Made by a program: the position numbers and the translations under genes. This document shows, one piece after another, positions 8,624-16,261 of a DNA stretch of 64,000 nt. The DNA is from Xanthobacter dioxanivorans (GTDB lineage: Bacteria > Pseudomonadota > Alphaproteobacteria > Rhizobiales > Xanthobacteraceae), in assembly GCF_016807805.1 (NCBI RefSeq), contig NZ_CP063362.1:5064501-5128500 (forward strand), given 5' to 3'. Every line of letters starts with the position of its first letter. Within the stretch, counting starts at the first letter, position 1. The notes under the pieces were generated by a model, which was not told the origin of the DNA, ran no database searches, and saw nothing but the letters and a program-made list of their open reading frames with translations.

Positions 8624-9387
8624 ACAGGATGCGGCTTGGCCGGAATGCCGCGCCAGCCGCCGCCGGCGCGGCGAGGGCCGCCGCCACCTCCGGCCGCCGC
8701 AGCAAGGCGGCGGCCGCCTCGAACACCGCTTCCGGCCCGGCTTCCGGCGAGACCGGCAGCTGCGGCAGGTCCGCCACCACGCGGGCGGGGCGCGGCGCGA
8801 GCACCACGATGCGATCGGCGAGGCGCACGGCCTCGGTGATGTCGTGGGTGACGAACAGCGCCCCCGCCCCCGCCCCCTCCACCTCGGCCCGCAGCAGGGA
8901 TTGCAGGTCCTGCCGCAGCCCCACGTCGAGGGCGGAGAACGGCTCGTCCATCAGCACCAGGTCGGGCCGGAGCGCGAAGGCGCGGGCGATGGCGACGCGC
9001 TGCTGCATGCCGCCGGAGAGCGCCGCCGGACGCTTGCCCAGGTCGCCGGAGGAGAAGCCGAGGCGGGCCAGGATGGCCTGCGCCATTGCCCGCCGCTCGG
9101 ATCGGGGCACGCCCAGAGCCTTGAGGCCGAAGGCGGCATTGTCCCGCGCGTCGGGCCCACGGCAGGAGGCGCGGCTCCTGGAACACCATGGCCGTGCGGC
9201 GAAAGCCGTTGGCCACCCGGCCGGTGTCGGCCGCGTCCATGCCGGCGGCAAGGCGCAGCAGGCAGGTCTTGCCGCAGCCGGATCGCCCGAGCAGCACCAC
9301 CAGTTCGCCGGGGCGCACCTCAAGGTCGATGCCGGCGAGCACCGGCACCCCGCCGAAGGACAGGCGCAGGCCTTCGAGCGCCAGCAT
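8616..9387 (-). pseudogene. ABC transporter ATP-binding protein (SsuB/TauB/NrtD type), frameshifted
   Basis: The N-terminal part reads in one frame: Walker A GRSGCGKTCLLRLAAG and Q-loop VFQEPRLLPWA. It then continues in a second frame from DARDNAAFGLKALG through the signature LSGGMQQRVAIARAFALRPDLVLMDEPFSALD (signature and Walker B, two adjacent motifs) and FVTHDITEAVRLADRI. The switch lies at the GGGCCC run, 9153-9158; removing one C restores LLPWADARDN and gives a normal 256-residue protein. This is either a disabled gene or a one-base sequence error. It belongs with the permease and binding protein upstream as a nitrate/sulfonate/taurine-type importer. Confidence 0.85.
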
Positions 9388-9390
9388 GCC

Positions 9391-9813
9391 TCAGGCCTCC
9401 ACCGGCGGGGCGGCCGGCCGGCCCCCGCGCATCGCCCGCCAGCCGCGCAGCGGCGCGAGCAGGAGCACATCGGCGAGGAGCAGCACGAGGACGGCGAGGA
9501 CGATCCACGCCATGGTTTCCGGAAGGTCGAAATGGGCGCGCGCCGTGGCGATGCCGCCGGCGATCCCCAGGACCAGCCCCACCGCGCCCCCGGCGAGGCA
9601 GCCGCCCAGAGCGTGGGCGATGGTCGCGCCGAGGGCCGGCCCCGCCGTCCCGCTCGCCACCAGCCGCCACATGGCGTGCCCCGTCTCCGTCAAGGTGGGC
9701 AGGACGAAGGGCCCGAACGCGACGGCGCCCGCCTGCCAGGCGGCGGCGAGCAGCGCCAGGCCGAAAAATCCCCAGAAGACGGCAGCCAGCGGCCGCCGGG
9801 GCTCGGCTGCCAT
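9391..9813 (-). CDS. ABC transporter permease, internally deleted
   Basis: Only 140 residues, where permeases of this family have about 250. The N-terminal helix (AVFWGFFGLALLAAAWQ), the FVLPTLTE segment and the second helix (GGCLAGGAVGLVLGIAGG) are present. The sequence then passes directly into what matches the last helix of the family (ARAHFDLPETMAWIVLAVLVLLL). The central helices and the cytoplasmic EAA loop that docks the ATPase are missing. The reading frame is intact, so this looks like an in-frame internal deletion of about 110 codons. With the frameshifted ATPase, the transporter is probably non-functional. Confidence 0.7.
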   Translation of the reverse strand: MAAEPRRPLAAVFWGFFGLALLAAAWQAGAVAFGPFVLPTLTETGHAMWRLVASGTAGPALGATIAHALGGCLAGGAVGLVLGIAGGIATARAHFDLPETMAWIVLAVLVLLLADVLLLAPLRGWRAMRGGRPAAPPVEA

Positions 9814-9820
9814 GCCCGCC

Positions 9821-10819
9821 TCACAGGTTCAGGTAGAAGCTGTCGGGCGGCAGCTTGCCGGCGAGGGCCTCCGGCTGGAGGGCGAGCAGCGCCTCGTAGA
9901 AGGCGACGAGGCCTGGCTTCAGGCTCGCCGCCCCTTCGGCCACCACGTTGAAATGATCGAGGGCGCTGGCGAACATGTGGGCCTTCACGTCCATCTTCTG
10001 CTCGGCGAGGGCGCCGGCCTCCGCCTTGTTCGCCATGACCCAGTCGCGGGCGCCGGGCAGGCCGGCCCCGAGGGCGGCGAGGAGCTCCGGGCTCTCCTCG
10101 ATGAGACGCTCGTGGACAGCGATGCCGGCCATGGGCAGGCCGAGGCCGTTATGCTGCTGCTTCCATTCCTCCTGCAGGCTGACGGCGCGGTTGAGGATAC
10201 GGCCCTCCTTCTTCGCCATCATGATGGCGGCGGTGGCCGGCGGCTCGGAGAGGATGGCGGTGGTGGCGCGCCCGGCGGCCAGCATCTGCGCCGCCTCCAT
10301 GGGCGTGCGCACATAGGTGATGGTCATGTCCTTGTCCGGGTCCATGCCATGGCCCTTGGCGATGGAGCGGAAGACGAGGTCCGGCATGTCGTTCTTGAAG
10401 AAGCCGACCAACTCCTTGCCGGCGAGGTCCTTGAACGAGGCGATGCCCGCGTCGCCGGAGACCACGAACAGGTGGCCCATGGAGAGGATGGCGAGGAGCT
10501 TCAGGGGCATGCCCCGATTGGCGAGGTTCGCCGGGACGTGGGTGGGGGTGGTGAACAGGCTGGTGCGGCCGGAGACGATGGCGGCCCGCAGCTCGTCCGT
10601 ATCCCGCCACAGGCGGAAGCTGGCGCCGGGGGCTGAGGCCTCCAGCGCGCCGGACTGCAACAGGCGCAGCAGCACGATGGTGGAGCCGTTGGGCGCGCCG
10701 AGGATCTCGATGCCGGTGGCGGGCTTGGCGAAGGCGCGCGGCGAGGCGCCCGCGAATACGCCGGCCGCCGACAGGCCGAGACCGCCGACGAGTTGGCGCC
10801 GGGTGAGCAATCCGTTCAT
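9821..10819 (-). CDS. ABC transporter substrate-binding protein (NitT/TauT type)
   Basis: A 332-residue periplasmic binding protein with an N-terminal RRQLVGGLGLSAAG Tat/Sec-like signal ending near ASPRAFA. Hallmarks are the two-lobed pattern with GSTIVLLRLLQSG, a GMPLKLLAILSMGHLFVV strand, KDLAGKELVGFFKND and EAAQMLAAGRATTAILSEPPAT. These resemble the aliphatic sulfonate/nitrate/taurine and thiamine-precursor binding-protein superfamily, so the ligand is undefined. The start is set by the signal peptide and a GGGGG run upstream. It is first in a three-gene operon with a shortened permease and a broken ATPase, yet is itself intact. Confidence 0.8.
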   Translation of the reverse strand: MNGLLTRRQLVGGLGLSAAGVFAGASPRAFAKPATGIEILGAPNGSTIVLLRLLQSGALEASAPGASFRLWRDTDELRAAIVSGRTSLFTTPTHVPANLANRGMPLKLLAILSMGHLFVVSGDAGIASFKDLAGKELVGFFKNDMPDLVFRSIAKGHGMDPDKDMTITYVRTPMEAAQMLAAGRATTAILSEPPATAAIMMAKKEGRILNRAVSLQEEWKQQHNGLGLPMAGIAVHERLIEESPELLAALGAGLPGARDWVMANKAEAGALAEQKMDVKAHMFASALDHFNVVAEGAASLKPGLVAFYEALLALQPEALAGKLPPDSFYLNL

Positions 10820-10870
10820 GAGCAATCCCCCGAGAAATGAGGCCGTCGCTGAAAGCAGCAAGGCTATTCC

Positions 10871-10888
10871 TATATCCATGTAGATATA
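10871..10888. promoter_or_regulatory. Operator-like inverted repeat upstream of the ABC operon
   Basis: TATATC-CATGTA-GATATA is a perfect 6-bp inverted repeat with a 6-base spacer, flanked by TTC on one side and GAA a few bases out on the other. It lies 52 bases beyond the start of the binding-protein gene in a short AT-rich patch, so it probably overlaps the operon promoter and binds a dimeric regulator. Confidence 0.4.
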
Positions 10889-11336
10889 AAGAACAAACTT
10901 GGGATCTCCCCGAGGGGCGACGCTTCGCCGCTTCGATCGCCCGCTGCGCGAACCTTTCCCCTGGGCCCGGCTCGGCGCTCAGGCTGCGCCTTCGCCGGTC
11001 CGGGGAACCGTACCGCCCCCGTGCTCCGGCCGACTGGAGCGTCAGCGCAAGGAGAGCCGGGGCCCAGCGCACGGCGCCGTGGCCAAGGGCGCAGCGGAGT
11101 GGCAAGATCGCGGCGCAAGAGCATGCGCCGACCGGGCGGCACCGCCTTGATCGGATAACGTGCGCTTTCCCCGGCGGGGAGACGGCTTGGCATGGATGCC
11201 CGAGACAAGCCCGGGCATGGCGGGGGGCTCTCGACTGGGACTGGACAATTCCCCCAGAATGGCTCTGAGAGGCAGCGTCTGCGATCAGGTCGGCTCAGCC
11301 AGGGCGGATCGGGCTCCAGAGGGTGCCACCGGCGCC
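10889..11336. other. Non-coding GC-rich interval with a palindromic repeat
   Basis: No gene is supported. The stretch is GC-rich, with many short overlapping reading frames in several frames and no family resemblance. It contains the dispersed palindrome at 11192-11221 and lies between divergent genes, so it should hold the promoter of the binding-protein gene that begins at 11391. Confidence 0.5.
11192..11221. repeat. Alphaproteobacterial dispersed palindromic repeat
   Basis: ATGGATGCCCGAGACAAGCC with the following CGGGCATGGC forms a palindrome around GACAAG, with arms TGCCCG and CGGGCA. This is the familiar 'GGATGCCCGGGACAAGCCCGGGCATG' type of intergenic repeat scattered through many alphaproteobacterial genomes. 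It is an extragenic repeat and not a gene. Confidence 0.6.
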
Positions 11337-11378
11337 TTGGCCGGAGTGATTTGGCCGGAGTGATTTGGCCGAAGTGAT
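11337..11378 (+). repeat. Three tandem 14-bp repeats before a gene start
   Basis: TTGGCCGGAGTGAT occurs twice in perfect tandem and a third time with one change (TTGGCCGAAGTGAT). The array ends 12 bases before the start of the amino-acid-type binding protein and directly abuts its CAGGAGG ribosome site. It could be a set of regulator sites or a slippage product. Confidence 0.7.
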
Positions 11379-11390
11379 CAGGAGGGGTCG

Positions 11391-12302
11391 ATGCGGGGGG
11401 TTGAGGGCGGCATGGCGGGTCGGGAACGCGGCGGGCGGGCGCGGTGTCGTGGTGTGGGCACGGCTGCCCTCGCGCCCCTTGTCGCGGCGCTTCTCCTCGC
11501 GCTCGGCCAGCCCGCCGGGGCGCAGACCCTCGATCGGGTGGCGCGCGGAGAGGCGTTCCGCATCGGCTACCGCCACTTCGCCCCGCCCTATTCCTACGCC
11601 GCCGCCAACGGCCAGGCGGCCGGCTACATCGTCGACCTCTGCCGCGAGGTCGCCGACGGCGTGAAGCGAGCCCTCAAGCTGCCGAGCCTGCCCATCGAGT
11701 ACCTCAAGGTCACGGCCGAGGACCGGTTCGAAGCGGTGCGTGACGGGCGCATCGACGTCTTGTGCGAGCCCACCTCCATGACCATGTCGCGGCGCGCGCT
11801 GGTGGACTTCTCGCTGCCCACCTTCATCGACGGCGCAGGCGTCGTCACCCGCGGCGCGCCGGTGAAGGGGCTGGAGGACCTGAAGGGCAAGAAGGTGGGC
11901 GTGCTGAAGGGCACCACCACCGAGGAAACGCTGCGTTCCACCTTGAACCAGATGAGGATCGCCGCCGACGTCGTCACCGTCACCGACCATCCGGACGGCC
12001 TGCGCCAGCTCGCCGACGGCAAGCTCGACGCCTATTTCGGCGACCGGGGCATCCTCAACTATCTCATCAGCAACAGCCTCAACGGGCGGGGCCTCACCCT
12101 GTCCGACCAGTATTTCACCTTCGAGACCTACGCCCTCGCCTTGCCGCGCGGCGACCAGGCCTTCCGCCTCCTGGTGGATTCGACCCTGGCCGACCTCTAC
12201 CGCACCGAGCGGATCCGCGAGATCTACGCGCGCAGCTTCGGCAAGTTTCCCCCCGACCAGTTCCTGAACGCCCTGTTCGTCATCAACGGCGTTCCGAAAT
12301 AA
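11391..12302 (+). CDS. Amino-acid-type ABC substrate-binding protein (SBP_bac_3)
   Basis: A 303-residue periplasmic protein of solute-binding family 3. An N-terminal signal peptide (about residues 20-45, ending GQPAGAQ) precedes a mature domain with FRIGYRHFAPPYSY, GYIVDLCREVADGVK, EDRFEAVRDGRIDVLCEPTSMT and LKGKKVGVLKGTTTEETL, matching glutamate/aspartate (GltI) or polar amino-acid binders. The ATG at 11391 follows CAGGAGGGGTCG; a second in-frame ATG seven codons on is also possible. No permease or ATPase gene accompanies it. Its position just before eutBC suggests a ligand related to ethanolamine or nitrogen scavenging, which is inference only. Confidence 0.8.
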   Translation: MRGVEGGMAGRERGGRARCRGVGTAALAPLVAALLLALGQPAGAQTLDRVARGEAFRIGYRHFAPPYSYAAANGQAAGYIVDLCREVADGVKRALKLPSLPIEYLKVTAEDRFEAVRDGRIDVLCEPTSMTMSRRALVDFSLPTFIDGAGVVTRGAPVKGLEDLKGKKVGVLKGTTTEETLRSTLNQMRIAADVVTVTDHPDGLRQLADGKLDAYFGDRGILNYLISNSLNGRGLTLSDQYFTFETYALALPRGDQAFRLLVDSTLADLYRTERIREIYARSFGKFPPDQFLNALFVINGVPK

Positions 12303-12320
12303 GCATGCCGGTTTCCCCTG

Positions 12321-12336
12321 AGGCATATTTGTTGCA
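12321..12336 (+). promoter_or_regulatory. Sigma-54 (RpoN) promoter upstream of eutB
   Basis: AGGCATATTTGTTGCA has GG at 12322-12323 and GC at 12334-12335, separated by exactly ten bases, and matches the -24/-12 consensus TGGCAC-N5-TTGCA in all core positions except the first T and the C after GGCA. Transcription would start near 12348, leaving a leader of about 60 bases before eutB. The site lies just after the stop of the preceding binding-protein gene. Confidence 0.65.
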
Positions 12337-12409
12337 GGAAGGACGGGACTGAAAGCAGGCCGGCCCGACCCCGGGACAGGAGCCGTGGAGCAGGACCCGT
12401 GGAGCGACC

Positions 12410-13798
12410 ATGGCCTACGTGCATCGCATCGGCGCGAAATCCTTCGTTTTCGCGGATCTGAAGGACCTCATGGCGAAGGCGACGCCGCCCCGCTCCGGCG
12501 ACATGCTGGCCGGGATCGCCGCCGCCTCCGCCGAGGAGAACGTGGCCGCCCGCATGTGCCTTGCGGAAGTGCCGCTGAAGGCGTTCCTGTCCGAGGCGCT
12601 GGTGCCGTACGAGAGCGACGAGGTGACCCGCCTCATCCTCGACAGCCACGACACGGCCGCCTTCGCGCCGGTCTCTGCCATGGCGGTGGGCGATTTCCGC
12701 GACTTCCTGCTCTCCCATGAGGCAACCCCCGAGGTGCTCGCCCGCCTCGCCCCCGGCCTCACACCGGAGATGGCGGCCGCCGTCTCCAAGATCATGCGCA
12801 ACCAGGACCTGATCCTGGCGGCGAAGAAGTGCCGGGTGGTCACGCGCTTCCGCAACACCATCGGCCTGCCCGGCACCATGGCGGTGCGGCTCCAGCCCAA
12901 CCATCCCACCGACGACGCGGCCGGCGTCTCCGCCGCCATCCTCGACGGCCTGCTCTACGGCTGCGGCGATGCGGTGATCGGCATCAATCCCGCCTCGGAC
13001 AGCGTTCCGGTGATCGAGCGCCTGCTCAACCTCATGGACGAGGTCATCACGCGGTTCGAGATCCCCACCCAGAGCTGCGTGCTCACCCACATAACCACCT
13101 CCATCGCCCTGATGGAGCGCGGCGCGCCGGTGGACCTCGTCTTCCAGTCCATCGCGGGGACGCAAGGGGCGAACCGCTCCTTCGGCATCGACCTGGAAGT
13201 GCTCGCCGAAGGGACCGAAGCCGTCCGCGCCCTGAAGCGCGGCACGGTGGGCCAGAACGCCATGTATTTCGAGACCGGCCAGGGCTCGGCCCTCTCGGCC
13301 GGCGCCCATCACGGGGTGGACCAGCAGACGCTGGAGGCGCGCGCCTATGCCGTAGCCCGCGCCTTCGAGCCGCTGCTGGTGAACACGGTCGTCGGCTTCA
13401 TCGGCCCGGAATATCTGTATGACGGCAAGCAGATCATCCGCGCCGGACTGGAGGACCACTTCTGCGGCAAGCTGCTCGGCGTGCCGCTCGGGGTGGACGT
13501 CTGCTACACCAACCACGCCGAGGCCGACCAGGACGACATGGACACCCTGTTGACACTGCTCGGCGTGGCCGGTGTCACCTATGTCATGGGCATTCCCGGC
13601 GCCGACGACGTGATGCTGAACTACCAGTCCACGTCCTTCCATGATGCCCTCTACATCCGCGAGGTGCTGGGCCTGAAGCGTGCGCCGGAATTCGAGGCGT
13701 GGCTGGAGAAGATGGACATCACCGGGCCGGACGGGCGCCTCCTGCCCGCCGATGCCCACCATCCCCTCCTCGGCTATGTGTCGGAGCGGGCAGCGTGA
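12410..13798 (+). CDS. eutB: Ethanolamine ammonia-lyase large subunit
   Basis: A 462-residue EutB, the catalytic TIM-barrel subunit of the adenosylcobalamin-dependent lyase that converts ethanolamine to acetaldehyde and ammonia. Length is close to the E. coli protein (about 453). Recognisable segments are the N-terminal YVHRIGAKSFVFADLKDLMA, the NTIGLPGTMAVRLQPNHPTDD barrel strand, VIGINPASDSVPVIERLLNL, the substrate-side SIAGTQGANRSFGID, and the LGVPLGVDVCYTNHAEADQDD segment near the cobalamin site. It overlaps eutC by four bases (GTGA), so subunits are made in step. No eutA reactivase and no microcompartment genes are nearby. A sigma-54-type promoter lies about 75 bases upstream. Confidence 0.97.
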   Translation: MAYVHRIGAKSFVFADLKDLMAKATPPRSGDMLAGIAAASAEENVAARMCLAEVPLKAFLSEALVPYESDEVTRLILDSHDTAAFAPVSAMAVGDFRDFLLSHEATPEVLARLAPGLTPEMAAAVSKIMRNQDLILAAKKCRVVTRFRNTIGLPGTMAVRLQPNHPTDDAAGVSAAILDGLLYGCGDAVIGINPASDSVPVIERLLNLMDEVITRFEIPTQSCVLTHITTSIALMERGAPVDLVFQSIAGTQGANRSFGIDLEVLAEGTEAVRALKRGTVGQNAMYFETGQGSALSAGAHHGVDQQTLEARAYAVARAFEPLLVNTVVGFIGPEYLYDGKQIIRAGLEDHFCGKLLGVPLGVDVCYTNHAEADQDDMDTLLTLLGVAGVTYVMGIPGADDVMLNYQSTSFHDALYIREVLGLKRAPEFEAWLEKMDITGPDGRLLPADAHHPLLGYVSERAA

Positions 13799-14571
13799 TT
13801 CAGCGCGACCCCTGGCTCCGCTTCGCCCGCCACACCCCCGCCCGCATCGCCCTCGGCCGCACCGGCGCGAGCCTGCCCACGCAGGAGGTGCTGCGCTTCG
13901 CCCTCGCCCATGCCCAGGCGCGCGATGCCGTGCACACCCCCTTCGACGCGGACAAGGTGGAAGAGGAGGTGAAGAGCCTCGGCTTCACCACCCTGCGCGT
14001 CTCCAGCGCCGCCCCCGCCCGCGACGTCTACCTGCGCCGCCCCGACCTCGGCCGCCGCCTGAGCGAGGACAGCCGCGACCGGCTGGCGGCAGCGGCGGGC
14101 GCGGAGGTGGACCTCGCAATCGTGGTGGCCGACGGCCTCTCCTCCGCCGCCATCCACGCCCAGACGAAGCCGTTCCTCGCCGCCTTCCGGCCGTGGATCG
14201 CCGAGCGCGGCTGGAGCCTCGCGCCGGTGGTGATCGCCACCCAGGCCCGCGTCGCGCTGGGCGACGAAGTGGGCGAACGGCTCAAGGCCCGTGCACTGGT
14301 GGTGCTGGTGGGCGAGCGGCCGGGCCTGTCCTCGCCCGACAGCCTCGGCCTCTATCTGACCTTCGACCCCAGGACCGGCCGGACGGACGCCGAGCGCAAC
14401 TGCATTTCCAATGTGCGTCCCGACGGCCTCGGCTACGAGGCTGCCGCCTTCAAGCTCGCGTGGCACCTGCGGGAAGCCTTCCGGCGCGGGATCAGCGGCG
14501 TCGACCTCAAGGACGAAAGCGACCTGTTGCTGGAGAGCGGACGCCCGCCGGCCCGGCTGGGCACCGACTGA
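13795..14571 (+). CDS. eutC: Ethanolamine ammonia-lyase small subunit
   Basis: A 258-residue EutC. Family features are DPWLRFARHTPARIALGRTGASLPT at the start (two adjacent motifs), FDADKVEEEV, YLRRPDLGRRLSE, VVADGLSSAAIHAQ (cobalamin-contacting loop), LVGERPGLSSPDSLGLYLTF and the closing ERNCISNVRPDGLGYEAAAFKL. EutC binds the coenzyme B12 nucleotide loop together with EutB. The start is a GTG overlapping the eutB stop (GTGA); the in-frame sequence before it belongs to eutB in another frame. It is shorter than the E. coli protein, which has a longer N-terminus, but complete for alphaproteobacteria. Confidence 0.95.
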   Translation: MIQRDPWLRFARHTPARIALGRTGASLPTQEVLRFALAHAQARDAVHTPFDADKVEEEVKSLGFTTLRVSSAAPARDVYLRRPDLGRRLSEDSRDRLAAAAGAEVDLAIVVADGLSSAAIHAQTKPFLAAFRPWIAERGWSLAPVVIATQARVALGDEVGERLKARALVVLVGERPGLSSPDSLGLYLTFDPRTGRTDAERNCISNVRPDGLGYEAAAFKLAWHLREAFRRGISGVDLKDESDLLLESGRPPARLGTD

Positions 14572-14612
14572 GGGCACGATTTCCGCAATCTTACGTTACG
14601 TCAATACCAGAA

Positions 14613-14629
14613 CTGGCAATAAAGTTGCC
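14613..14629 (+). promoter_or_regulatory. Sigma-54 (RpoN) promoter upstream of the ethanolamine permease
   Basis: CTGGCAATAAAGTTGCC has GG at 14615-14616 and GC at 14627-14628 with exactly ten bases between. CTGGCA and TTGC agree with the YTGGCAC...TTGCW consensus. The expected start is near 14641, about 50 bases before the permease ATG. The same bases also form an inverted repeat (GGCAA-N5-TTGCC), so a dimeric repressor site is an alternative. Confidence 0.65.
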
Positions 14630-14689
14630 TTGCGTCACTGTGGAGACCCGGGAAAGGCCCGGGCGCTCCGATCGCGGAGGGCTGGTGTC

Positions 14690-16192
14690 ATGGCAGATGG
14701 CAGGAAGGCCGGCGTAACCTACACGACGGTGGACGTCGCCTATTTCGAGCAGCGCGCCTTGAAGCGCCATGCGCGGGTGTGGTCGCTCTGGGCCCTGGGC
14801 GTCGGCGCGGTGATCTCCGGCCACTTCTCCGGCTGGAACCTCGGCATCGCCTCCGGCGGCTGGGGCGGCATGTTCATCGCCGCGGTCATCATCGCCATCA
14901 TGTATCTCGGCCTCACCTTCTCCATCGCCGAGATGTCGCCGGCCCTGCCGCACACCGGCGCCGCCTATTCCTTCGCCCGCACCACCATGGGACCGTGGGG
15001 CGGCTTCGTCACCGGCCTGTGCGAGAACGTGGAATACGTGATCACCCCGGCCGTGGTGGTGTCCTTCATCGGCTCCTACATGGGCTCGATTTTCGGCACC
15101 CCGCCCGCGTTCCAGCCGGTCTACTGGATCTTCGGCTACATCATCTTCGTCGGGCTCAACATCGCCGGCGTGGAGCTGTCCTTCCGCGTCACGCTGGTGG
15201 TGACCCTGGCGGCGCTGGCCTGCCTCGTCGCCTTCTGGGTGAGCGCGCTGCCGGTGGCGAACTTCTCGCGCTGGGCGCTGAACATCGGCGTCGGCCCGGA
15301 CGGCGCGGCGGTGGAGCTGCCCAATGGGGGGGGCCCGTTCCTGCCCTTCGGCCTCGGCGGAGCGCTCGCCGCCCTGCCCTTTGCCGTGTGGCTGTTCCTC
15401 GCCATCGAACAGCTGCCGCTGGCGGCCGAAGAATCGGTGGATCCGAAAACCGACATGCCCAAGGGCATCATGCTGGGCATGGCGACCCTCATCGTCTCCG
15501 CCTTCATGATCCTGTGGCTCAACTCATCGGTGGCAAACGGCTCCTTCGGCCTGTCCACGTCGCTCGAGCCGCTGCTCGACGGCTTCAAGGCCATCTATGG
15601 CGACGGGCTCGCCCGGCTGCTCGCCTTCGTGGCGGTGATCGGGCTCATCGCCTCCTTCCACACCATCATCTATGCGCAGGGCCGGCAGATCTACTCGCTG
15701 TCGCGGGCCGGCTATTTCCCGCGCGGGCTGTCCGTCACCCATGGCGGGCGCAAGACACCGCACGTGGCCATGGTGGCGGGCGCGGTGGTGGGCCTCGTGA
15801 TCATGCTGGCCATCTGGTTCGCGCTGGGCGCGGAGGCGGGCGCGGCGGCCATCGGCGGCACCCTGCTGAACATGGCCGTGTTCGGCGCCATGCTCTCCTA
15901 CATCATGCAGGCGGTGTCCTTCATCCTCATGCGCAGGAACATGCCGGACATCGCCCGGCCCTATAAGAGCCCCTTCGGCATCACCGGCGCGGCGCTGACC
16001 ATCGTGATCGCCCTGGTCACGGTCTACTTCCAGCTGTCCGATCCGGTGTACCGCAACGGGGTGCTCGGGGTGGCCATCTGGTTCGCCGTGGGCATCGCCT
16101 ATTTCGCCCTCATCGGCCGTCACAAGCTGGTGCTCTCGCCGGAGGAGGAGTTCGCCCTCTCCAAGGGCACGGCGGAGTACAAGAGCTACTGA
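14690..16192 (+). CDS. eat: Ethanolamine permease (APC superfamily)
   Basis: A 500-residue inner-membrane transporter with about twelve helices, of the ethanolamine permease family (TC 2.A.3.5). Typical segments are VWSLWALGVGAVISGHFSG and WNLGIASGGWGGMF near the first helix, SIAEMSPALPHTGAAYSFAR, the YVITPAVVVSFIGSYMGSIF region and the EQLPLAAEESVDPKTDMPKG loop, which is highly conserved in ethanolamine permeases. The ATG follows a GGAGG site; longer in-frame sequence upstream overlaps eutC and is not protein-like. Its own sigma-54-type promoter suggests it can be induced with, or apart from, eutBC under nitrogen limitation. Confidence 0.92.
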   Translation: MADGRKAGVTYTTVDVAYFEQRALKRHARVWSLWALGVGAVISGHFSGWNLGIASGGWGGMFIAAVIIAIMYLGLTFSIAEMSPALPHTGAAYSFARTTMGPWGGFVTGLCENVEYVITPAVVVSFIGSYMGSIFGTPPAFQPVYWIFGYIIFVGLNIAGVELSFRVTLVVTLAALACLVAFWVSALPVANFSRWALNIGVGPDGAAVELPNGGGPFLPFGLGGALAALPFAVWLFLAIEQLPLAAEESVDPKTDMPKGIMLGMATLIVSAFMILWLNSSVANGSFGLSTSLEPLLDGFKAIYGDGLARLLAFVAVIGLIASFHTIIYAQGRQIYSLSRAGYFPRGLSVTHGGRKTPHVAMVAGAVVGLVIMLAIWFALGAEAGAAAIGGTLLNMAVFGAMLSYIMQAVSFILMRRNMPDIARPYKSPFGITGAALTIVIALVTVYFQLSDPVYRNGVLGVAIWFAVGIAYFALIGRHKLVLSPEEEFALSKGTAEYKSY

Positions 16193-16198
16193 ACCGAA

Positions 16199-16229
16199 CG
16201 ACGGCCCGCCCGGTGCGGGCGGGCCGTCG
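16199..16229. terminator. Strong GC hairpin terminator after the ethanolamine permease
   Basis: CGACGGCCCGCCCG-GTG-CGGGCGGGCCGTCG is a perfect 14-bp stem with a 3-base loop, seven bases past the permease stop. There is no T-tract, so it is probably an RNA-end-protecting or Rho-assisted terminator. It separates the permease from the convergent gene at 16262-16636 and could act on both. Confidence 0.8.
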
Positions 16230-16261
16230 AACGCTGGCGGTTCAGGCTCATTCGATCGCGG

